A stretch of 64,000 nucleotides of DNA from DAISJI01 sp964559835 (GTDB lineage: Bacteria > Acidobacteriota > Terriglobia > Terriglobales > Acidobacteriaceae), in the NCBI GenBank assembly GCA_964559835.1, contig CAZLJE010000004.1, positions 148,518-212,517 on the forward strand, written 5' to 3'. Each line of letters starts with the position of its first letter. Positions within the stretch are counted from its first letter, which is position 1. A model generated the notes under the pieces. It saw nothing but the letters and a program-made list of their open reading frames with translations. It did no database searches and had not been told where the DNA came from. Shown in pieces: positions 8,163 through 16,559 of this stretch. Made by a program: the position numbers and the translations under genes.

Positions 8163-9307
8163 AGGCGATTGTGCTCGTGGCCGGCGCATCCGACGAGGGA
8201 CGCAACCACGAGCAGGCCAATGTCGCAGCGGCGCCGCTCGCGCTCGCGGATGTTCTGGGCCGCCCCGCAATTCACCATCTTGTGCATCACCTGCAGCGGC
8301 AGAACGTCACTGACGTTGCGGTCATCAGCGCAACGTCCATGCCGCCTCTCTCCACCAAGGCGCGGCGGGAACATCTTGGGCTGAACTGGACCGTCGCCGA
8401 GAGCGCGCAGTTATGGCGCGCCGCCGAGGAGTGCTTCATCGACCTCGCGCAGAAAGGCGCGGAGGAGATCCTGATCATCCGCATGGGACCGTACGTCGAG
8501 GCGGACGTCGAGTCGCTCCTGCAAAAGCACCTGGAGAACCGCACGCACGCAACTCGCGCGCTCGACAAGCGCGGCTTGCCGCTGGACCTATTCGTGGTCG
8601 CGGCATCGCGACGCAACGAGGCGGCATACCTGTTCCGCCACCGCCTGACCGAGACGCGCTCACGCTGTGGCACGTGGCGGTTCCAGGGATACAGCAACGC
8701 GCTCGAGACGCCGCAACACGTGCGCTGCCTCGCTGTCGATGCACTCTTGGGTGAGAACACGATTGTTCCCGCCGGCCGGCAGGTGCGTCCCGGCGTATGG
8801 GTTGGCGACAACGCCCAAATTCACTCTCAAGCGCGCGTGCTGGCGCCGGCTTATATCGGCGAGAACGCGAAGATCCGCTGCAATGCCGTGATCACGCGCT
8901 GCAGCGTCGTCGAGCACCATGCGGAAGTGGACTACGGCACGGTGGTCGAAGACGCGAGCGTCTTGCCGTACACCTACGTCGGGCCCGGACTGGATATCGT
9001 TCGCTCCGTCGTCGGCTCTTGCCGCGTAGCGAGTCTCGACCGCGGCGTCGAGATCGAGATCTGCGATCCGCGACTGCTGCGCGCGCTTTCACCCAATGCC
9101 GGACGCCGCGTGCTGGCCAACGCAGCGTCGCTCGCCGCCTTCCTGCCCGCGCAGTTGTTCCGCGGGTTATTCACGGGAACGCGACACCGCAAGCCGGCGG
9201 AGCTTTCCGCGGCCGTGACTGCGCCTTCGGCGCTCAACACTCCGGCGGGATTTCCGGCTGCGCCCTCGGCGGTGGAAGCTTCGTCGTACCAACGGACATG
9301 GCAGTAA
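8153..9307 (+). CDS. Nucleotidyltransferase-like protein with left-handed beta-helix repeats, probably catalytically degenerate
   Basis: 384 residues from GTG 8153, which has AGGAGG about seven bases upstream. The N-terminal half resembles sugar-nucleotide pyrophosphorylases (VKAIVLVAGA start; LGRPAIHHLVHHLQ), but the signature GxGTRLxPLT loop is replaced by ASDEGRNHEQANVAAAPLA. The middle holds hexapeptide-type repeats (GVWVGDNAQIH, APAYIGENAKI, YTYVGPG). The C-terminus is Ala/Pro-rich. It leads a run of genes with a flippase, so a role in polysaccharide precursor handling or its regulation is likely. Loss of the signature loop argues against ordinary nucleotidyl transfer. Confidence 0.65.
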   Translation: MEVKAIVLVAGASDEGRNHEQANVAAAPLALADVLGRPAIHHLVHHLQRQNVTDVAVISATSMPPLSTKARREHLGLNWTVAESAQLWRAAEECFIDLAQKGAEEILIIRMGPYVEADVESLLQKHLENRTHATRALDKRGLPLDLFVVAASRRNEAAYLFRHRLTETRSRCGTWRFQGYSNALETPQHVRCLAVDALLGENTIVPAGRQVRPGVWVGDNAQIHSQARVLAPAYIGENAKIRCNAVITRCSVVEHHAEVDYGTVVEDASVLPYTYVGPGLDIVRSVVGSCRVASLDRGVEIEICDPRLLRALSPNAGRRVLANAASLAAFLPAQLFRGLFTGTRHRKPAELSAAVTAPSALNTPAGFPAAPSAVEASSYQRTWQ

Positions 9308-9744
9308 TGGAGAAGATGATGTCGAACAACAACCGTCCCGTCGTCGTAAAGCGAATCCCGAGCCGGCTGAATGCGCGCCAGGCGCGCCTGTTCATGTCCG
9401 AGATGGACCACGTCGTCAACTCCGATCGCCCGCAGCTGGTGTTCGATTGCTCACAGGTGGTGCAGATCGATGCCGCGGGCGTGGAAATGCTGCTGCACTC
9501 GCTGTCGCGCGCCATTCGTCACGATGGGGATTTGAAGCTCGCCGCGGTGTCGCCACACATGGAGATCGTGCTGCAGATGACGCGCACCGACCGACTGTTC
9601 GAGATCTACGACACGGCGACGGATGCGGTGCTCAGCTTCAGCCGGTTCCTGCCGTCGGCGATCAAGCGTCCGGCGTCCGTGCTGGCAATGCCCGTACCCG
9701 CTATCACGGCGGAGGATGGGCCAGCTCCCGAACTCGCCGCCTAG
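9307..9744 (+). CDS. STAS-domain protein lacking the phosphorylatable serine
   Basis: 145 residues if started at ATG 9307, which overlaps the previous stop as TAATG. ATG 9298 or 9316/9319 are alternatives. Residues 10-110 form a STAS fold as in anti-sigma-factor antagonists (PQLVFDCSQVVQIDAAGVEML). At the site where SpoIIAA-type proteins carry a phosphorylated Ser (DSSG), this protein has IDAAG, with Ala56-Ala57. It may therefore be locked in one state or act as a scaffold. A Pro/Ala-rich tail follows. Its position between the nucleotidyltransferase-like gene and the flippase suggests it regulates that pathway. Confidence 0.75.
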   Translation: MEKMMSNNNRPVVVKRIPSRLNARQARLFMSEMDHVVNSDRPQLVFDCSQVVQIDAAGVEMLLHSLSRAIRHDGDLKLAAVSPHMEIVLQMTRTDRLFEIYDTATDAVLSFSRFLPSAIKRPASVLAMPVPAITAEDGPAPELAA

Positions 9745-9747
9745 ACC

Positions 9748-11070
9748 ATGGCCGATATCGAAGCTATTGCGAGTTGTCCGCCTCGTCAGAGTAGCTGGCG
9801 AGATGCTGCCTCGAGACTGTTCGCCGGAGATCGCGCCCGGGCGCGCGTACTGGGCGGGAGCGTCATCATGCTCACCGGCTCGGCGCTGGTCAGCATCCTG
9901 AATTTCGCCTACAACATCGCGGTCGCGCGCATGCTCGGCCCGGCGGGATTCGGCCATGCCGCAGTTGCTATCACGCTGCTGATGTTCGTGTCCGCCGTGA
10001 CGCTCAGCTTCCAACTTGTGGGCGCGAAGCTGGTCGCGCGTGCCGGATCGTTGGCCGAGAAAGCGGCGGTGTACCAGCGGTTGATGCAGCGCGCGTGGAA
10101 GATCGGCGCGGCGATCGGCATCACGCTCGCCGCGTTCAGCGGGGTGATCGCGCGTTACCTGAACCTGCCAAGCTCGTGGATGATCCTCGTACTCGCCGCC
10201 GGATTCGCGTTCTATGTGCCGGTCGGCGCACGGCGAGGCGGCATGCAGGGGATGTGCTCGTTCAAGCGCCTGGCCTCCAGCTACGTCGGCGAGGCGTTGC
10301 TGAAATTCATTGGAGCCGTATTGCTGGTGCAGGCGGGATACGCGGCCATGGGTGCAATCTCGGCCATCGCTGCGTCGCTCGTGTTCGCGTACTTCGTGCC
10401 ATCGGTGCCGCGGGAACTGAAGTCCACGCCGGCAACGGCATTCGAGGTGTCGGGACGCGAGGCGCGGCAAGCGATCGTCTACTTCGCCGGGCAAGTGCTG
10501 ATCTGCAACACCGACATCCTTCTTATCAAGCATTTCTTCGATCCGGAGCGCGCGGGACTTTTTGCGGCGGTGGCGCTCGTCGGCCGCGTCGTGTATTTCG
10601 CTTCCTGGATGGTGGTGAGCGCGATGTTCCCGATCTCGGCCGGAGCGAAGGAGGAGACGTCGGGCAAAAGCCTGCTCGCGATCCCGCTCAGCTTCGTGAT
10701 CCTGCTGACCGGCGGGTTCGTCACGCTGCTGACGCTCTTTCCCGACCTCGTTCTGCACCTGGTGTTTGGCCGCATGTTCGCCGCGGGAGCGGGGTTGGAT
10801 TCGCTGCTCGCGCTGTATGCGTTGAACGCGGGCATCTATTCGTTGAGCGTGGTCCTGATCGCCTACGAGATGTCGCGGAAGATCGCCAACACCGGATGGT
10901 GGCAACTGGCGTTCAGCGGCGCGATCGTGACCGGGATCTACCTGTTCCACTCGACGCTGCGCCAGGTCATCGGCGTCGAACTGACTTGCATGACGCTGCT
11001 GCTGGCGGTGGTCGCGCTGCCGTTCCTGCGACGCGTGTCGCCGGCCATGCGTCAACAGGAGGCGGCATGA
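9748..11070 (+). CDS. Polysaccharide flippase (Wzx/MATE-like membrane protein)
   Basis: 440 residues with about 12 hydrophobic segments. The first (VIMLTGSALVSILNFAYNIA) and the motif VARMLGPAGFGHAAVAITLL are typical of O-antigen/exopolysaccharide flippases. It would move lipid-linked oligosaccharides across the inner membrane. It starts 3 bp after the STAS gene and overlaps the next gene by 4 bp (ATGA), so the run is an operon. No glycosyltransferase is in the window, so the sugar is unknown. Confidence 0.85.
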   Translation: MADIEAIASCPPRQSSWRDAASRLFAGDRARARVLGGSVIMLTGSALVSILNFAYNIAVARMLGPAGFGHAAVAITLLMFVSAVTLSFQLVGAKLVARAGSLAEKAAVYQRLMQRAWKIGAAIGITLAAFSGVIARYLNLPSSWMILVLAAGFAFYVPVGARRGGMQGMCSFKRLASSYVGEALLKFIGAVLLVQAGYAAMGAISAIAASLVFAYFVPSVPRELKSTPATAFEVSGREARQAIVYFAGQVLICNTDILLIKHFFDPERAGLFAAVALVGRVVYFASWMVVSAMFPISAGAKEETSGKSLLAIPLSFVILLTGGFVTLLTLFPDLVLHLVFGRMFAAGAGLDSLLALYALNAGIYSLSVVLIAYEMSRKIANTGWWQLAFSGAIVTGIYLFHSTLRQVIGVELTCMTLLLAVVALPFLRRVSPAMRQQEAA

Positions 11071-11861
11071 AAAAGGTGCGCGCCGTCACGGAAGCCGAAG
11101 TCATCGCTGCCTTCCTGCGCAACGAGTTCCATCACCACGATTTCGATCACGACCGCGGCCGCTTCGCGCAGTTCGTCGAGCGCGCGAACCTGAGCGACGA
11201 GCGCGAGGATGCCGTTCGCCGCGCGCTGTTCTACCGACGTCGCGGACACATGTGGAACCAGGTCCCGCGCGATACGCAGTGGTGGGAGGTGCGCCTGGAA
11301 GCGTGCGACCTGGAGCGCCTGGACGTACTCGCGCGCACGCACTGGAGAAAGATCGGCGGCCGCAGTTGCCGGCTGGCGCATGTCGTTGAGCAGATGCGCA
11401 CGCGCGATTTCAGGAAGACATACGTCGTGGGCGGCACCGCGCATGGAGGTGTAGAAATTTCCAAAGTCGGCGATGTCGTGCAGGGAGTGAAGGAGTTCAG
11501 CAGCGAACTGGCGCGTCGCCAGGACGACAGCGCGGCGGTGCTCATCGGCATTGACGATCAGCATCCGGTGACCATCCTGGAAGGTAATCATCGCTTTGCC
11601 GCGGCACTGCTTGCCGCGCCCGACCTGCTCTTCCGGCAGTTCCGTGTTTTCTACGGTGAATCGCCGGCAATGGCGCACTGCTGCTGGTACGGGCCTCCGA
11701 CCACGGCGAACATGGCGCGCTACGCGTGGAAGCGGCTGAAGCACCTTGGCAACCGCGAAGCCGATATTGAGCGTCTGCTCCCATTGATATATCCGGAGGC
11801 GCTCCGGTCCGCGTCCCAAAGTTTCCCGCTATCAGCGGGCCAGGCAGTCAAGACGAAATAG
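11067..11861 (+). CDS. Conserved-looking protein of unknown function with a ParB-like GNHR motif
   Basis: 264 residues; CAGGAGG lies just before ATG 11067, which overlaps the flippase stop. No signal peptide or membrane segment. The central part contains ILEGNHRFAAALLA (about 175-190), similar to the GNHR-type motif of ParB/sulfiredoxin-fold proteins, which bind nucleotides. A His-rich N-terminal stretch (EFHHHDFDHDRGRF) and a Cys-Cys-Trp (AHCCWYG) are notable. Placement in the flippase operon suggests a cytoplasmic role in polysaccharide synthesis. ParB-fold membership is a weak inference. Confidence 0.55.
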   Translation: MKKVRAVTEAEVIAAFLRNEFHHHDFDHDRGRFAQFVERANLSDEREDAVRRALFYRRRGHMWNQVPRDTQWWEVRLEACDLERLDVLARTHWRKIGGRSCRLAHVVEQMRTRDFRKTYVVGGTAHGGVEISKVGDVVQGVKEFSSELARRQDDSAAVLIGIDDQHPVTILEGNHRFAAALLAAPDLLFRQFRVFYGESPAMAHCCWYGPPTTANMARYAWKRLKHLGNREADIERLLPLIYPEALRSASQSFPLSAGQAVKTK

Positions 11862-11883
11862 GTTCGAACCAAGGAGTTCCCCA

Positions 11884-12345
11884 ATGTCGAAATTTCAATC
11901 CCGGACGATCTACATCTTTTCCGTGCTGCTGCTGTTCGTGCTACTCGGCGGACCGCAGATGGCGCAGGCGTGGGTCCTGCCGCAGCAACAACAGCAGTCA
12001 ACCACTGCTCCGGACCAGCAATCATCGCCGGCGCCGCAATCGCCAGGTGTGACCTCAAATACGGGAACGACCGAGCCCCCGTTGCCAAATGCGCCCAGCC
12101 AGGAGCAGTCGAACACGAAACAGAAGGACAAGACTCCTCTCGGCGCGGCGGCTGCCGAAGCGGGCGTGACCGCGGGCGGAGCGGCGTCACGTCCGGCGGG
12201 ATCGGCGATCGCGCCGGCGAAGCAGGGGCAGAAGCGCTCGCTGCTGATCAAGCTGGGGCTGATCGCGGCGGGTGGCGCGGCGGTCGGCGCTGTATACGGC
12301 CTTTCCCGCGGCACGGGAAGTAAGCCGCCGGGAGCAACGCACTAA
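11884..12345 (+). CDS. Secreted Gln/Pro/Ala-rich protein with C-terminal membrane helix
   Basis: 153 residues. A signal peptide (to about QAWVL), then a low-complexity region rich in Gln, Pro, Ser and Thr (QQQQQSTTAPDQQSSPAPQS), then an Ala/Gly-rich part, and a hydrophobic segment near the C-terminus (LLIKLGLIAAGGAAVGAVYG). AAGGAG lies upstream of ATG 11884. It may be a surface or periplasmic linker protein of the polysaccharide locus. No known domain is visible. Confidence 0.65.
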   Translation: MSKFQSRTIYIFSVLLLFVLLGGPQMAQAWVLPQQQQQSTTAPDQQSSPAPQSPGVTSNTGTTEPPLPNAPSQEQSNTKQKDKTPLGAAAAEAGVTAGGAASRPAGSAIAPAKQGQKRSLLIKLGLIAAGGAAVGAVYGLSRGTGSKPPGATH

Positions 12346-12348
12346 AAA

Positions 12349-12443
12349 CAGGTTTCAGGCGTCAGCGGTCAGGTTTCAGGAAGAAAACCCTAAGACTTTG
12401 CGTGACACCTGACACCTGAAGCCTGAAACCTGACAGCTGAAGC
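12349..12443. repeat. Word hairpin: CAGGTTTCAGG-type inverted repeat
   Basis: Left arm 12349-12380 holds two copies of a GTTTCAGG-containing word; right arm 12402-12443 is a run of complementary CCTGAAACCTGACA-like words. TCAGGTTTCAGG (12369-12380) pairs perfectly with CCTGAAACCTGA (12423-12434). It fills the gap between two co-directional genes and ends next to the start of the kinase-like gene. Confidence 0.75.
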
Positions 12444-12444
12444 T

Positions 12445-13125
12445 ATGAAGACATTTCTTGTAAGTTTCTCCGGGCTCGATGGCGCCGGGAAAACCACGCA
12501 GATCGAGAACCTGCGCTCGCACCTCGAGTCGCGCGGGCTGAAAACCATGCTGCTCGCGTTCTGGGACAACGTGGTGGTGCTCTCGCGGTACCGCGAGGGC
12601 TTCGTCCATAAGGTATTCAAGAGCGAGCGCGGGATCGGCGCGCCCGATAAACCGGTGAACCGGCGCGATAAGAACGTCCGCGGATGGCATGTGAACTTCG
12701 CGCGACACGGGTTGTACCTGCTGGACGCCATCAACCTGCGAAGGGTAGTCGGGCGCGCGCGGAACAGCGGCGCCGATGTCATCATCCTCGACCGCAACAT
12801 CCACGACGAGCTGGCGAACCTGCCGCTGGAGAATCCGCTGACGCAATCGTTCGCGAAGTTCGTGGCCACACTCGCCCCGAAGCCGGACGTGGCGTTCATG
12901 CTCGACGCGAACCCCGACGCGGCGCGCGCGCGCAAGCCGGAATATCCGCTTGAATTCTTGATCGATTCGCGCCAGCGATATCACCGCCTAGCGCCGATCG
13001 TAGGAATGACGATCATCCCGCCGCTCGCGCTGGAACCGGCAAAACGGGCCGTGGAGAAGGCATTCGCGGATAAGTGGAATTCGAAGCAGTTGCAATTCGA
13101 GCACGAGAACGCGAGCGCGGCGTAA
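12445..13125 (+). CDS. Thymidylate-kinase-like P-loop kinase
   Basis: 226 residues. The Walker A motif FSGLDGAGKTTQ (9-20) and the general layout match the thymidylate kinase superfamily. The LID and the DRY-type sequences of a housekeeping dTMP kinase are not obvious (DRNIHDELANLP replaces DRY). Members of this group occur in polysaccharide gene clusters as kinases of unknown substrate. It follows the flippase run after a word-hairpin repeat; a role there is inferred. Confidence 0.7.
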   Translation: MKTFLVSFSGLDGAGKTTQIENLRSHLESRGLKTMLLAFWDNVVVLSRYREGFVHKVFKSERGIGAPDKPVNRRDKNVRGWHVNFARHGLYLLDAINLRRVVGRARNSGADVIILDRNIHDELANLPLENPLTQSFAKFVATLAPKPDVAFMLDANPDAARARKPEYPLEFLIDSRQRYHRLAPIVGMTIIPPLALEPAKRAVEKAFADKWNSKQLQFEHENASAA

Positions 13126-13290
13126 AACCGAAATCGGTAATTGGTAGTTGGTAATTGGTAATAGGTAAACCGGGTGGACGTTCAAGCTCGGTTATGGGAT
13201 GGCGAGCGGGCGTAAAAACAGGAAATCGATAATTGGTAATTCGTAAAACCGAGTAGACGTTAGATCTCGATGGGAAGCCGAGCGCGCGGC
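13122..13290. repeat. Diverged tandem duplication with GGTAATT words
   Basis: Two diverged copies of a unit of about 85 bp (about 13122-13207 and 13208-13290), each starting GCGTAAAA, passing through GAAATCGRTAATTGGTA, and ending near GGCGAGCG/GCCGAGCG. The first copy starts in the stop region of the kinase-like gene; the second runs towards the 3' end of the PEP-CTERM gene. In copy 1 the word GGTAATT is itself tandemly repeated. Confidence 0.7.
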
Positions 13291-13305
13291 GTAACTCGAT
13301 GCCGA

Positions 13306-13782
13306 TTACTTCCTGCGCCGCAACAAAACACCAAGAGAGAGCAGGCCTGAACCCAAGAACCAAATGCCGGCTGGTTCCGGTAGGCCAACCGGCGCGGCGA
13401 GGTTAGTGCCGGCTACGCTATAAGCCGCGTTCCTGTTCGTCCTATTGGGCCGCGAAAGCTGAGTCGGTGGGGTCCAGTCCCTGTCGTTCCTGCTGGAGCG
13501 CGTCAACGAAAACACTCCGGCACAGGAGCTTGGCGTGCCTTCGCCGTTGCAGAGAATACTCGATCGATACGTCTGCAGGTCCCTGGCGTCATCGCCGGCT
13601 CCGTGAACGTAACCGCTAGCGCCGGAGTTATTTCGCGCCATTCGCGTGAACGGATGCGTAACAGATTCCGTGGCGGTAGACGTGAAGCCGTCGTGAGTGA
13701 TGATCGTATCCGCCAACATGCTGCTGGGAATCAGGAAAATGACCACTACGGCCAGAGAAACGAACCGACCACGACGACGCAT
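13306..13782 (-). CDS. PEP-CTERM sorting-domain protein
   Basis: 158 residues from ATG 13782, which has GAGGAGA upstream; the frame extends further upstream but lacks a ribosome site there. A signal peptide (GRFVSLAVVVIFLIPSSML) is followed by a Ser/Thr/Asn-rich body with one Cys pair (LCNGEGTPSSC). The C-terminus LPEPAGIWFLGSGLLSLG plus RRRK is a PEP-CTERM signal, processed by an exosortase at the cell surface. Such proteins are usually linked to exopolysaccharide loci, which fits the adjacent flippase cluster. No exosortase gene is in the window. Confidence 0.8.
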   Translation of the reverse strand: MRRRGRFVSLAVVVIFLIPSSMLADTIITHDGFTSTATESVTHPFTRMARNNSGASGYVHGAGDDARDLQTYRSSILCNGEGTPSSCAGVFSLTRSSRNDRDWTPPTQLSRPNRTNRNAAYSVAGTNLAAPVGLPEPAGIWFLGSGLLSLGVLLRRRK

Positions 13783-13956
13783 GCTGTCTCCTCTAGTCAG
13801 CGGCGAGCCGACCGACCACTCCTGCCATGACGCTTGGAACCAGAGACTCACACCGGGGTTGCCCGCCTGACCCCAATAACGCTTGGCGCAAGATGGCGCG
13901 AGCGTCATCGTCGATATCGACGTGGAACGGGAGCACGTCAGGGCTGGATTGGCAGG

Positions 13957-15291
13957 TCATCCCCGCGCGAGGACGGCGGCGAAGAAGCCGTCGCACGGGT
14001 GAACGCCGGGAATGGTGCGGAGATAGGGGCCGCGGATAAGCCGTTCACGCGGGACCACAAGGCCAGGCACGTCGGCGAGGGCTTCAGCGGCGGGAATAAG
14101 TGTCACGTCCGTCCGGCTATGCAGGATTTCTTCGATCACCGCCTCGTTTTCTTCGGGTTCCAGCGAGCAGCTTGAATACACGACGCGTCCTCCGGGGCGC
14201 AGGCGATCGAGTGCGGCATTCAGGATGCGCACCTGGCGCGCGTGCAGGTCGGCAAGATCGCCGGCCGTGAGCTTCCACTTGATCTCCGGATTGCGCGCGA
14301 GCGTGCCCGTGCCGGAGCAGGGGACATCGGCGAGAGCGCGGTCGAAATTGCGCTCGCTGACATCCGACACATCGGCCGAAACGACGGTTACATTTGTCGT
14401 CGAACCGAGGCGGCGCTTCATCATCTCGGCTCGTTGTGCGTGAAGCTCGGCGGCGACGATTTGCGACTGCGGGTTGCGCGCGGCGAGCATTGCCGTCTTA
14501 CCGCCGGGAGCGGCGCAGCAATCGAGCAGGCGCTCACCGGTGCCGACCAGCAGCGCGACGAGTTGCGAGGCTTCGTCCTGGATGGCGACACCGCTTTCGG
14601 CGAAGGCGCGAGTGTGGGTGATGTCGCCGTGGACGACGCGCCAGGCAGAGTCGAGCAGGTGGCCGGGTTCTAGGTGAACGCCGTCGAGCGTCAAGTGATT
14701 GGTGACCGGCGGGACGCCGATGTTCCCGCTGACCGTGCTACGAATCGTCGTGGGCGGGACTTGCTGATCGTAGGCGCAGATCTTCTCGGCTGCTTCCAAC
14801 CCGTAATTCAGTGCCCAGCGCTCGACGAGCCACAGCGGGTGTGAGTAGAGCGCGGCGATGTCGAGGACGGTTTTGAGCCCGGGCGAGAGCACCGGCTCCA
14901 TCAGTTCGGGCTTGGCCGCGAGCTTGCGCAGCACCGCGTTGACGTAAGGCGCAGAATATCGATAACCGGCGCGCTTTACCAGTTCGACGCTCTCGTTCAC
15001 GGCTGCGCGCGCAGGCAGGCGCATCCAGCCGATCTGGTAGCCGCCGACGCGAAGCGCGGTGAGAACTTCCTTGTCCAGTTTGGGCAGCGCCTCTTTCGAC
15101 ACCGCCCCGATCCCGAGATCCAGCCGCGCCCGCCAGCGCAGCGTGCCCATGACCAATTCTGTAGCCAGCCCGCTGTCCTCCGGCGAAAGCGCGTCGAGGC
15201 GCCCGCCGTGGAGCAGTTCCGAGGCGTAGGCGTCCTTCTGCTCGACGCGGAGCAGGATGTCGTACGCGACCTCACGGGCAGGCGTAGGCAT
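13957..15291 (-). CDS. rsmB: 16S rRNA (cytosine-5) methyltransferase RsmB
   Basis: 444 residues. An N-terminal NusB-like RNA-binding domain (1-140) precedes the SAM-dependent methyltransferase domain, with SAM motif LLDCCAAPGGKT, PCSGTG (Cys325) and the catalytic SSCS (Cys375). It methylates C967 of 16S rRNA. It is the last of an aroC-def-fmt-rsmB run, the usual def-fmt-rsmB order. No clear ribosome site precedes ATG 15291; the sequence there is an AGAATGAAGAAT-word repeat. Within the linker, about residue 190-197, a GCGGGACGCC palindrome (14707-14719) lies in frame and encodes GVPPV. Confidence 0.93.
   Translation of the reverse strand: MPTPAREVAYDILLRVEQKDAYASELLHGGRLDALSPEDSGLATELVMGTLRWRARLDLGIGAVSKEALPKLDKEVLTALRVGGYQIGWMRLPARAAVNESVELVKRAGYRYSAPYVNAVLRKLAAKPELMEPVLSPGLKTVLDIAALYSHPLWLVERWALNYGLEAAEKICAYDQQVPPTTIRSTVSGNIGVPPVTNHLTLDGVHLEPGHLLDSAWRVVHGDITHTRAFAESGVAIQDEASQLVALLVGTGERLLDCCAAPGGKTAMLAARNPQSQIVAAELHAQRAEMMKRRLGSTTNVTVVSADVSDVSERNFDRALADVPCSGTGTLARNPEIKWKLTAGDLADLHARQVRILNAALDRLRPGGRVVYSSCSLEPEENEAVIEEILHSRTDVTLIPAAEALADVPGLVVPRERLIRGPYLRTIPGVHPCDGFFAAVLARG
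14707..14719. repeat. Fragment of the RGA-loop palindrome family inside rsmB
   Basis: CGGCG-GGA-CGCCG, a 5-bp stem with a GGA triloop, followed by TGACCGTGCTACG. It resembles the palindromes at 15652-15701 in fmt and at 25863 near mec, and is translated as part of IGVPPVT in RsmB. It is short, so chance similarity is possible. Confidence 0.4.
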
Positions 15292-15293
15292 GA

Positions 15294-15327
15294 ATGGAGA
15301 ATGAAGAAATCAGAATGAAGAATCAAC
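15294..15327. repeat. AGAATGAAGAAT word repeat upstream of rsmB
   Basis: Tandem copies of a GAATGAAGAA-type word end three bases upstream of the rsmB start codon. The same word (TCAGAATGAAGA) forms one arm of the hairpin at 52294-52367, 37 kb away. No matching opposite arm is nearby. Confidence 0.6.
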
Positions 15328-15392
15328 ACTGGCTAATCAATTTCTTCGCTGATTGGACGCTGAAGGCGGCTTGTGGGACTGCCCGCAATGAG

Positions 15393-15473
15393 CTACTTCG
15401 TTTCGTTCGGCTTCTCCAGTTCGTAAACCAGCCAACTGGGTATGGGCGGTTCACCGGACCGGCGGCGCTTCAT
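15393..15473 (-). CDS. Possible 26-residue ORF coupled to fmt
   Basis: ATG 15473 overlaps the fmt stop (ATGA) and the frame ends at TAG 15393, encoding a peptide starting MKRRRSGEPPIPSWLVYELE. The overlap suggests coupling and the sequence is not low-complexity, but it is short and I recognise no family. It lies in the 180-bp gap between fmt and rsmB, which otherwise holds only the word repeat. Confidence 0.3.
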   Translation of the reverse strand: MKRRRSGEPPIPSWLVYELEKPNETK

Positions 15474-16453
15474 GCTTGGCCGAGTGTCTCTCCCGGCTTC
15501 GGTTTGTAGCCGTTAATGAAGTCGCGGGCGGTCATGCGCTTCTTGCCTTCCGGTTGGACGGTGAGCAATTCCAGTTCAGTGTCCTGTCCACAGGTGGCGA
15601 AGAGGCGGTCCGCTTCAATGGTGATCTGTCCCGGGTGTGAATGGCCTTCTGACCGGCGGGACGCCGGTGCTACGGCTGCTTGTGGCAGGCGAGACGCCTG
15701 CGTTACGGCTGCTTCCCACACATTCAGCTTCTTGCCACAAAAAGTCGTGAATGCGCCGGGCCAAGGCTGAAACCCGCGCAGCCGGTTGAGTATCTCTTGC
15801 GCGGTGCGGTTGAAATCGATCTGGCCGTCTTCTTTCTCGAGGATCGGCGCGAGCGATGCGCTGGCATTGTCCTGCGCACGCGGCGTGATAGTTCCTGTTT
15901 CGAGGCCGCGCAGGGTTTCGACGATCAGCGCTGCACCTTTTTGCGCGAGGCGTGGAGCCAAGGTGAGCGCGGTGTCGTCGGGCGCGATCGACTCCGCCTG
16001 CTGGAGGAGGATGTCGCCGGTATCCAGGCCGGCGTCGATGCGCATGGTGGTGTTGCCGGTGACAGTCTCGCCGTTCGCAATCGCCCACTGGATGGGCGCA
16101 GCGCCGCGGTACTTCGGCAGCAGCGATGCGTGGAGATTGATGTTGCCAAGCGGCGGGAGGGCGAGCATCCAGTCGGGAATGATGCGTCCGTAGCCGACGA
16201 CGATGATGGCGCGAAGGGCGAGTGCCTCCAGTTGAGCACGGAATTCCGCGTTGTTCCTGATTTTGTCCGGCTGGGTGATGGGGAGTGCCAGCTTCTGCGC
16301 CAGTTGCTTGACCGGAGGAGCGGCGAGTTCCATGCCGCGTCCGCTGGGGCGGTCCGGCTGGGTGACGACCAAGCGGACGTTGTGTCCGGCGTCCACCAGC
16401 GCTTGCAGTGTGGGGACGGCGAATTGCGGGGTGCCACAGAAGAGCAGGTCCAT
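15470..16453 (-). CDS. fmt: Methionyl-tRNA formyltransferase, with repeat-derived insertion
   Basis: 327 residues. Fmt formylates initiator Met-tRNA with 10-formyl-tetrahydrofolate. The N-terminal domain has LFCGTPQFAVPTL and the formyltransferase core with NLHASLLPKYRGAAPIQWAI (Asn and His of the active site) and DTGDIL. The C-terminal OB-like domain is interrupted at about residues 245-270 by a stretch (TQASRLPQAAVAPASRRSEG) encoded by two tandem palindromic repeats (15652-15712), between VWEA and PGQITIEADR. The frame is kept, so the enzyme is probably active with a surface loop added. It lies in an operon with def and rsmB. Confidence 0.93.
   Translation of the reverse strand: MDLLFCGTPQFAVPTLQALVDAGHNVRLVVTQPDRPSGRGMELAAPPVKQLAQKLALPITQPDKIRNNAEFRAQLEALALRAIIVVGYGRIIPDWMLALPPLGNINLHASLLPKYRGAAPIQWAIANGETVTGNTTMRIDAGLDTGDILLQQAESIAPDDTALTLAPRLAQKGAALIVETLRGLETGTITPRAQDNASASLAPILEKEDGQIDFNRTAQEILNRLRGFQPWPGAFTTFCGKKLNVWEAAVTQASRLPQAAVAPASRRSEGHSHPGQITIEADRLFATCGQDTELELLTVQPEGKKRMTARDFINGYKPKPGETLGQA
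15652..15712. repeat. Two tandem REP-like palindromes inside fmt
   Basis: ACCGGCG-GGA-CGCCGGT (15652-15668) and GCAGGCG-AGA-CGCCTGC (15685-15701): 7-bp stems with an RGA triloop, each followed by TACGGCTGCTT. They are translated in frame in Fmt. A close copy of the second lies at 25863-25885 over the mec stop codon, and a shorter relative in rsmB. Confidence 0.8.
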
Positions 16454-16477
16454 GGTGGGTCAGGATACGCTTGAGCA

Positions 16478-16549
16478 ACGTATTCCGTATTACGTATTCC
16501 GGATGACCGCGGTCATGGGCTCAGCCGGAATACGTGATACGGAATACGT
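16478..16549. repeat. Word hairpin: GTATTCCGTATTACG type, between def and fmt
   Basis: The 25-nt arm 16478-16502 (words of GTATTCC) pairs with 16525-16549 at 24 of 25 positions. The spacer contains its own 14-bp palindrome ATGACCGCGGTCAT (16503-16516). It fills the def-fmt junction, starting 24 bp upstream of the fmt start. The same words recur at 26332-26399 between cysM and mec. Confidence 0.85.
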
Positions 16550-16559
16550 CAGGAAACGG

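Noticed and set aside
9451..11055. 534-codon minus-strand frame opposite the STAS and flippase genes
   Set aside because: High-GC antisense frame, very rich in Arg/His/Glu; the plus strand has membrane helices and coupled starts.
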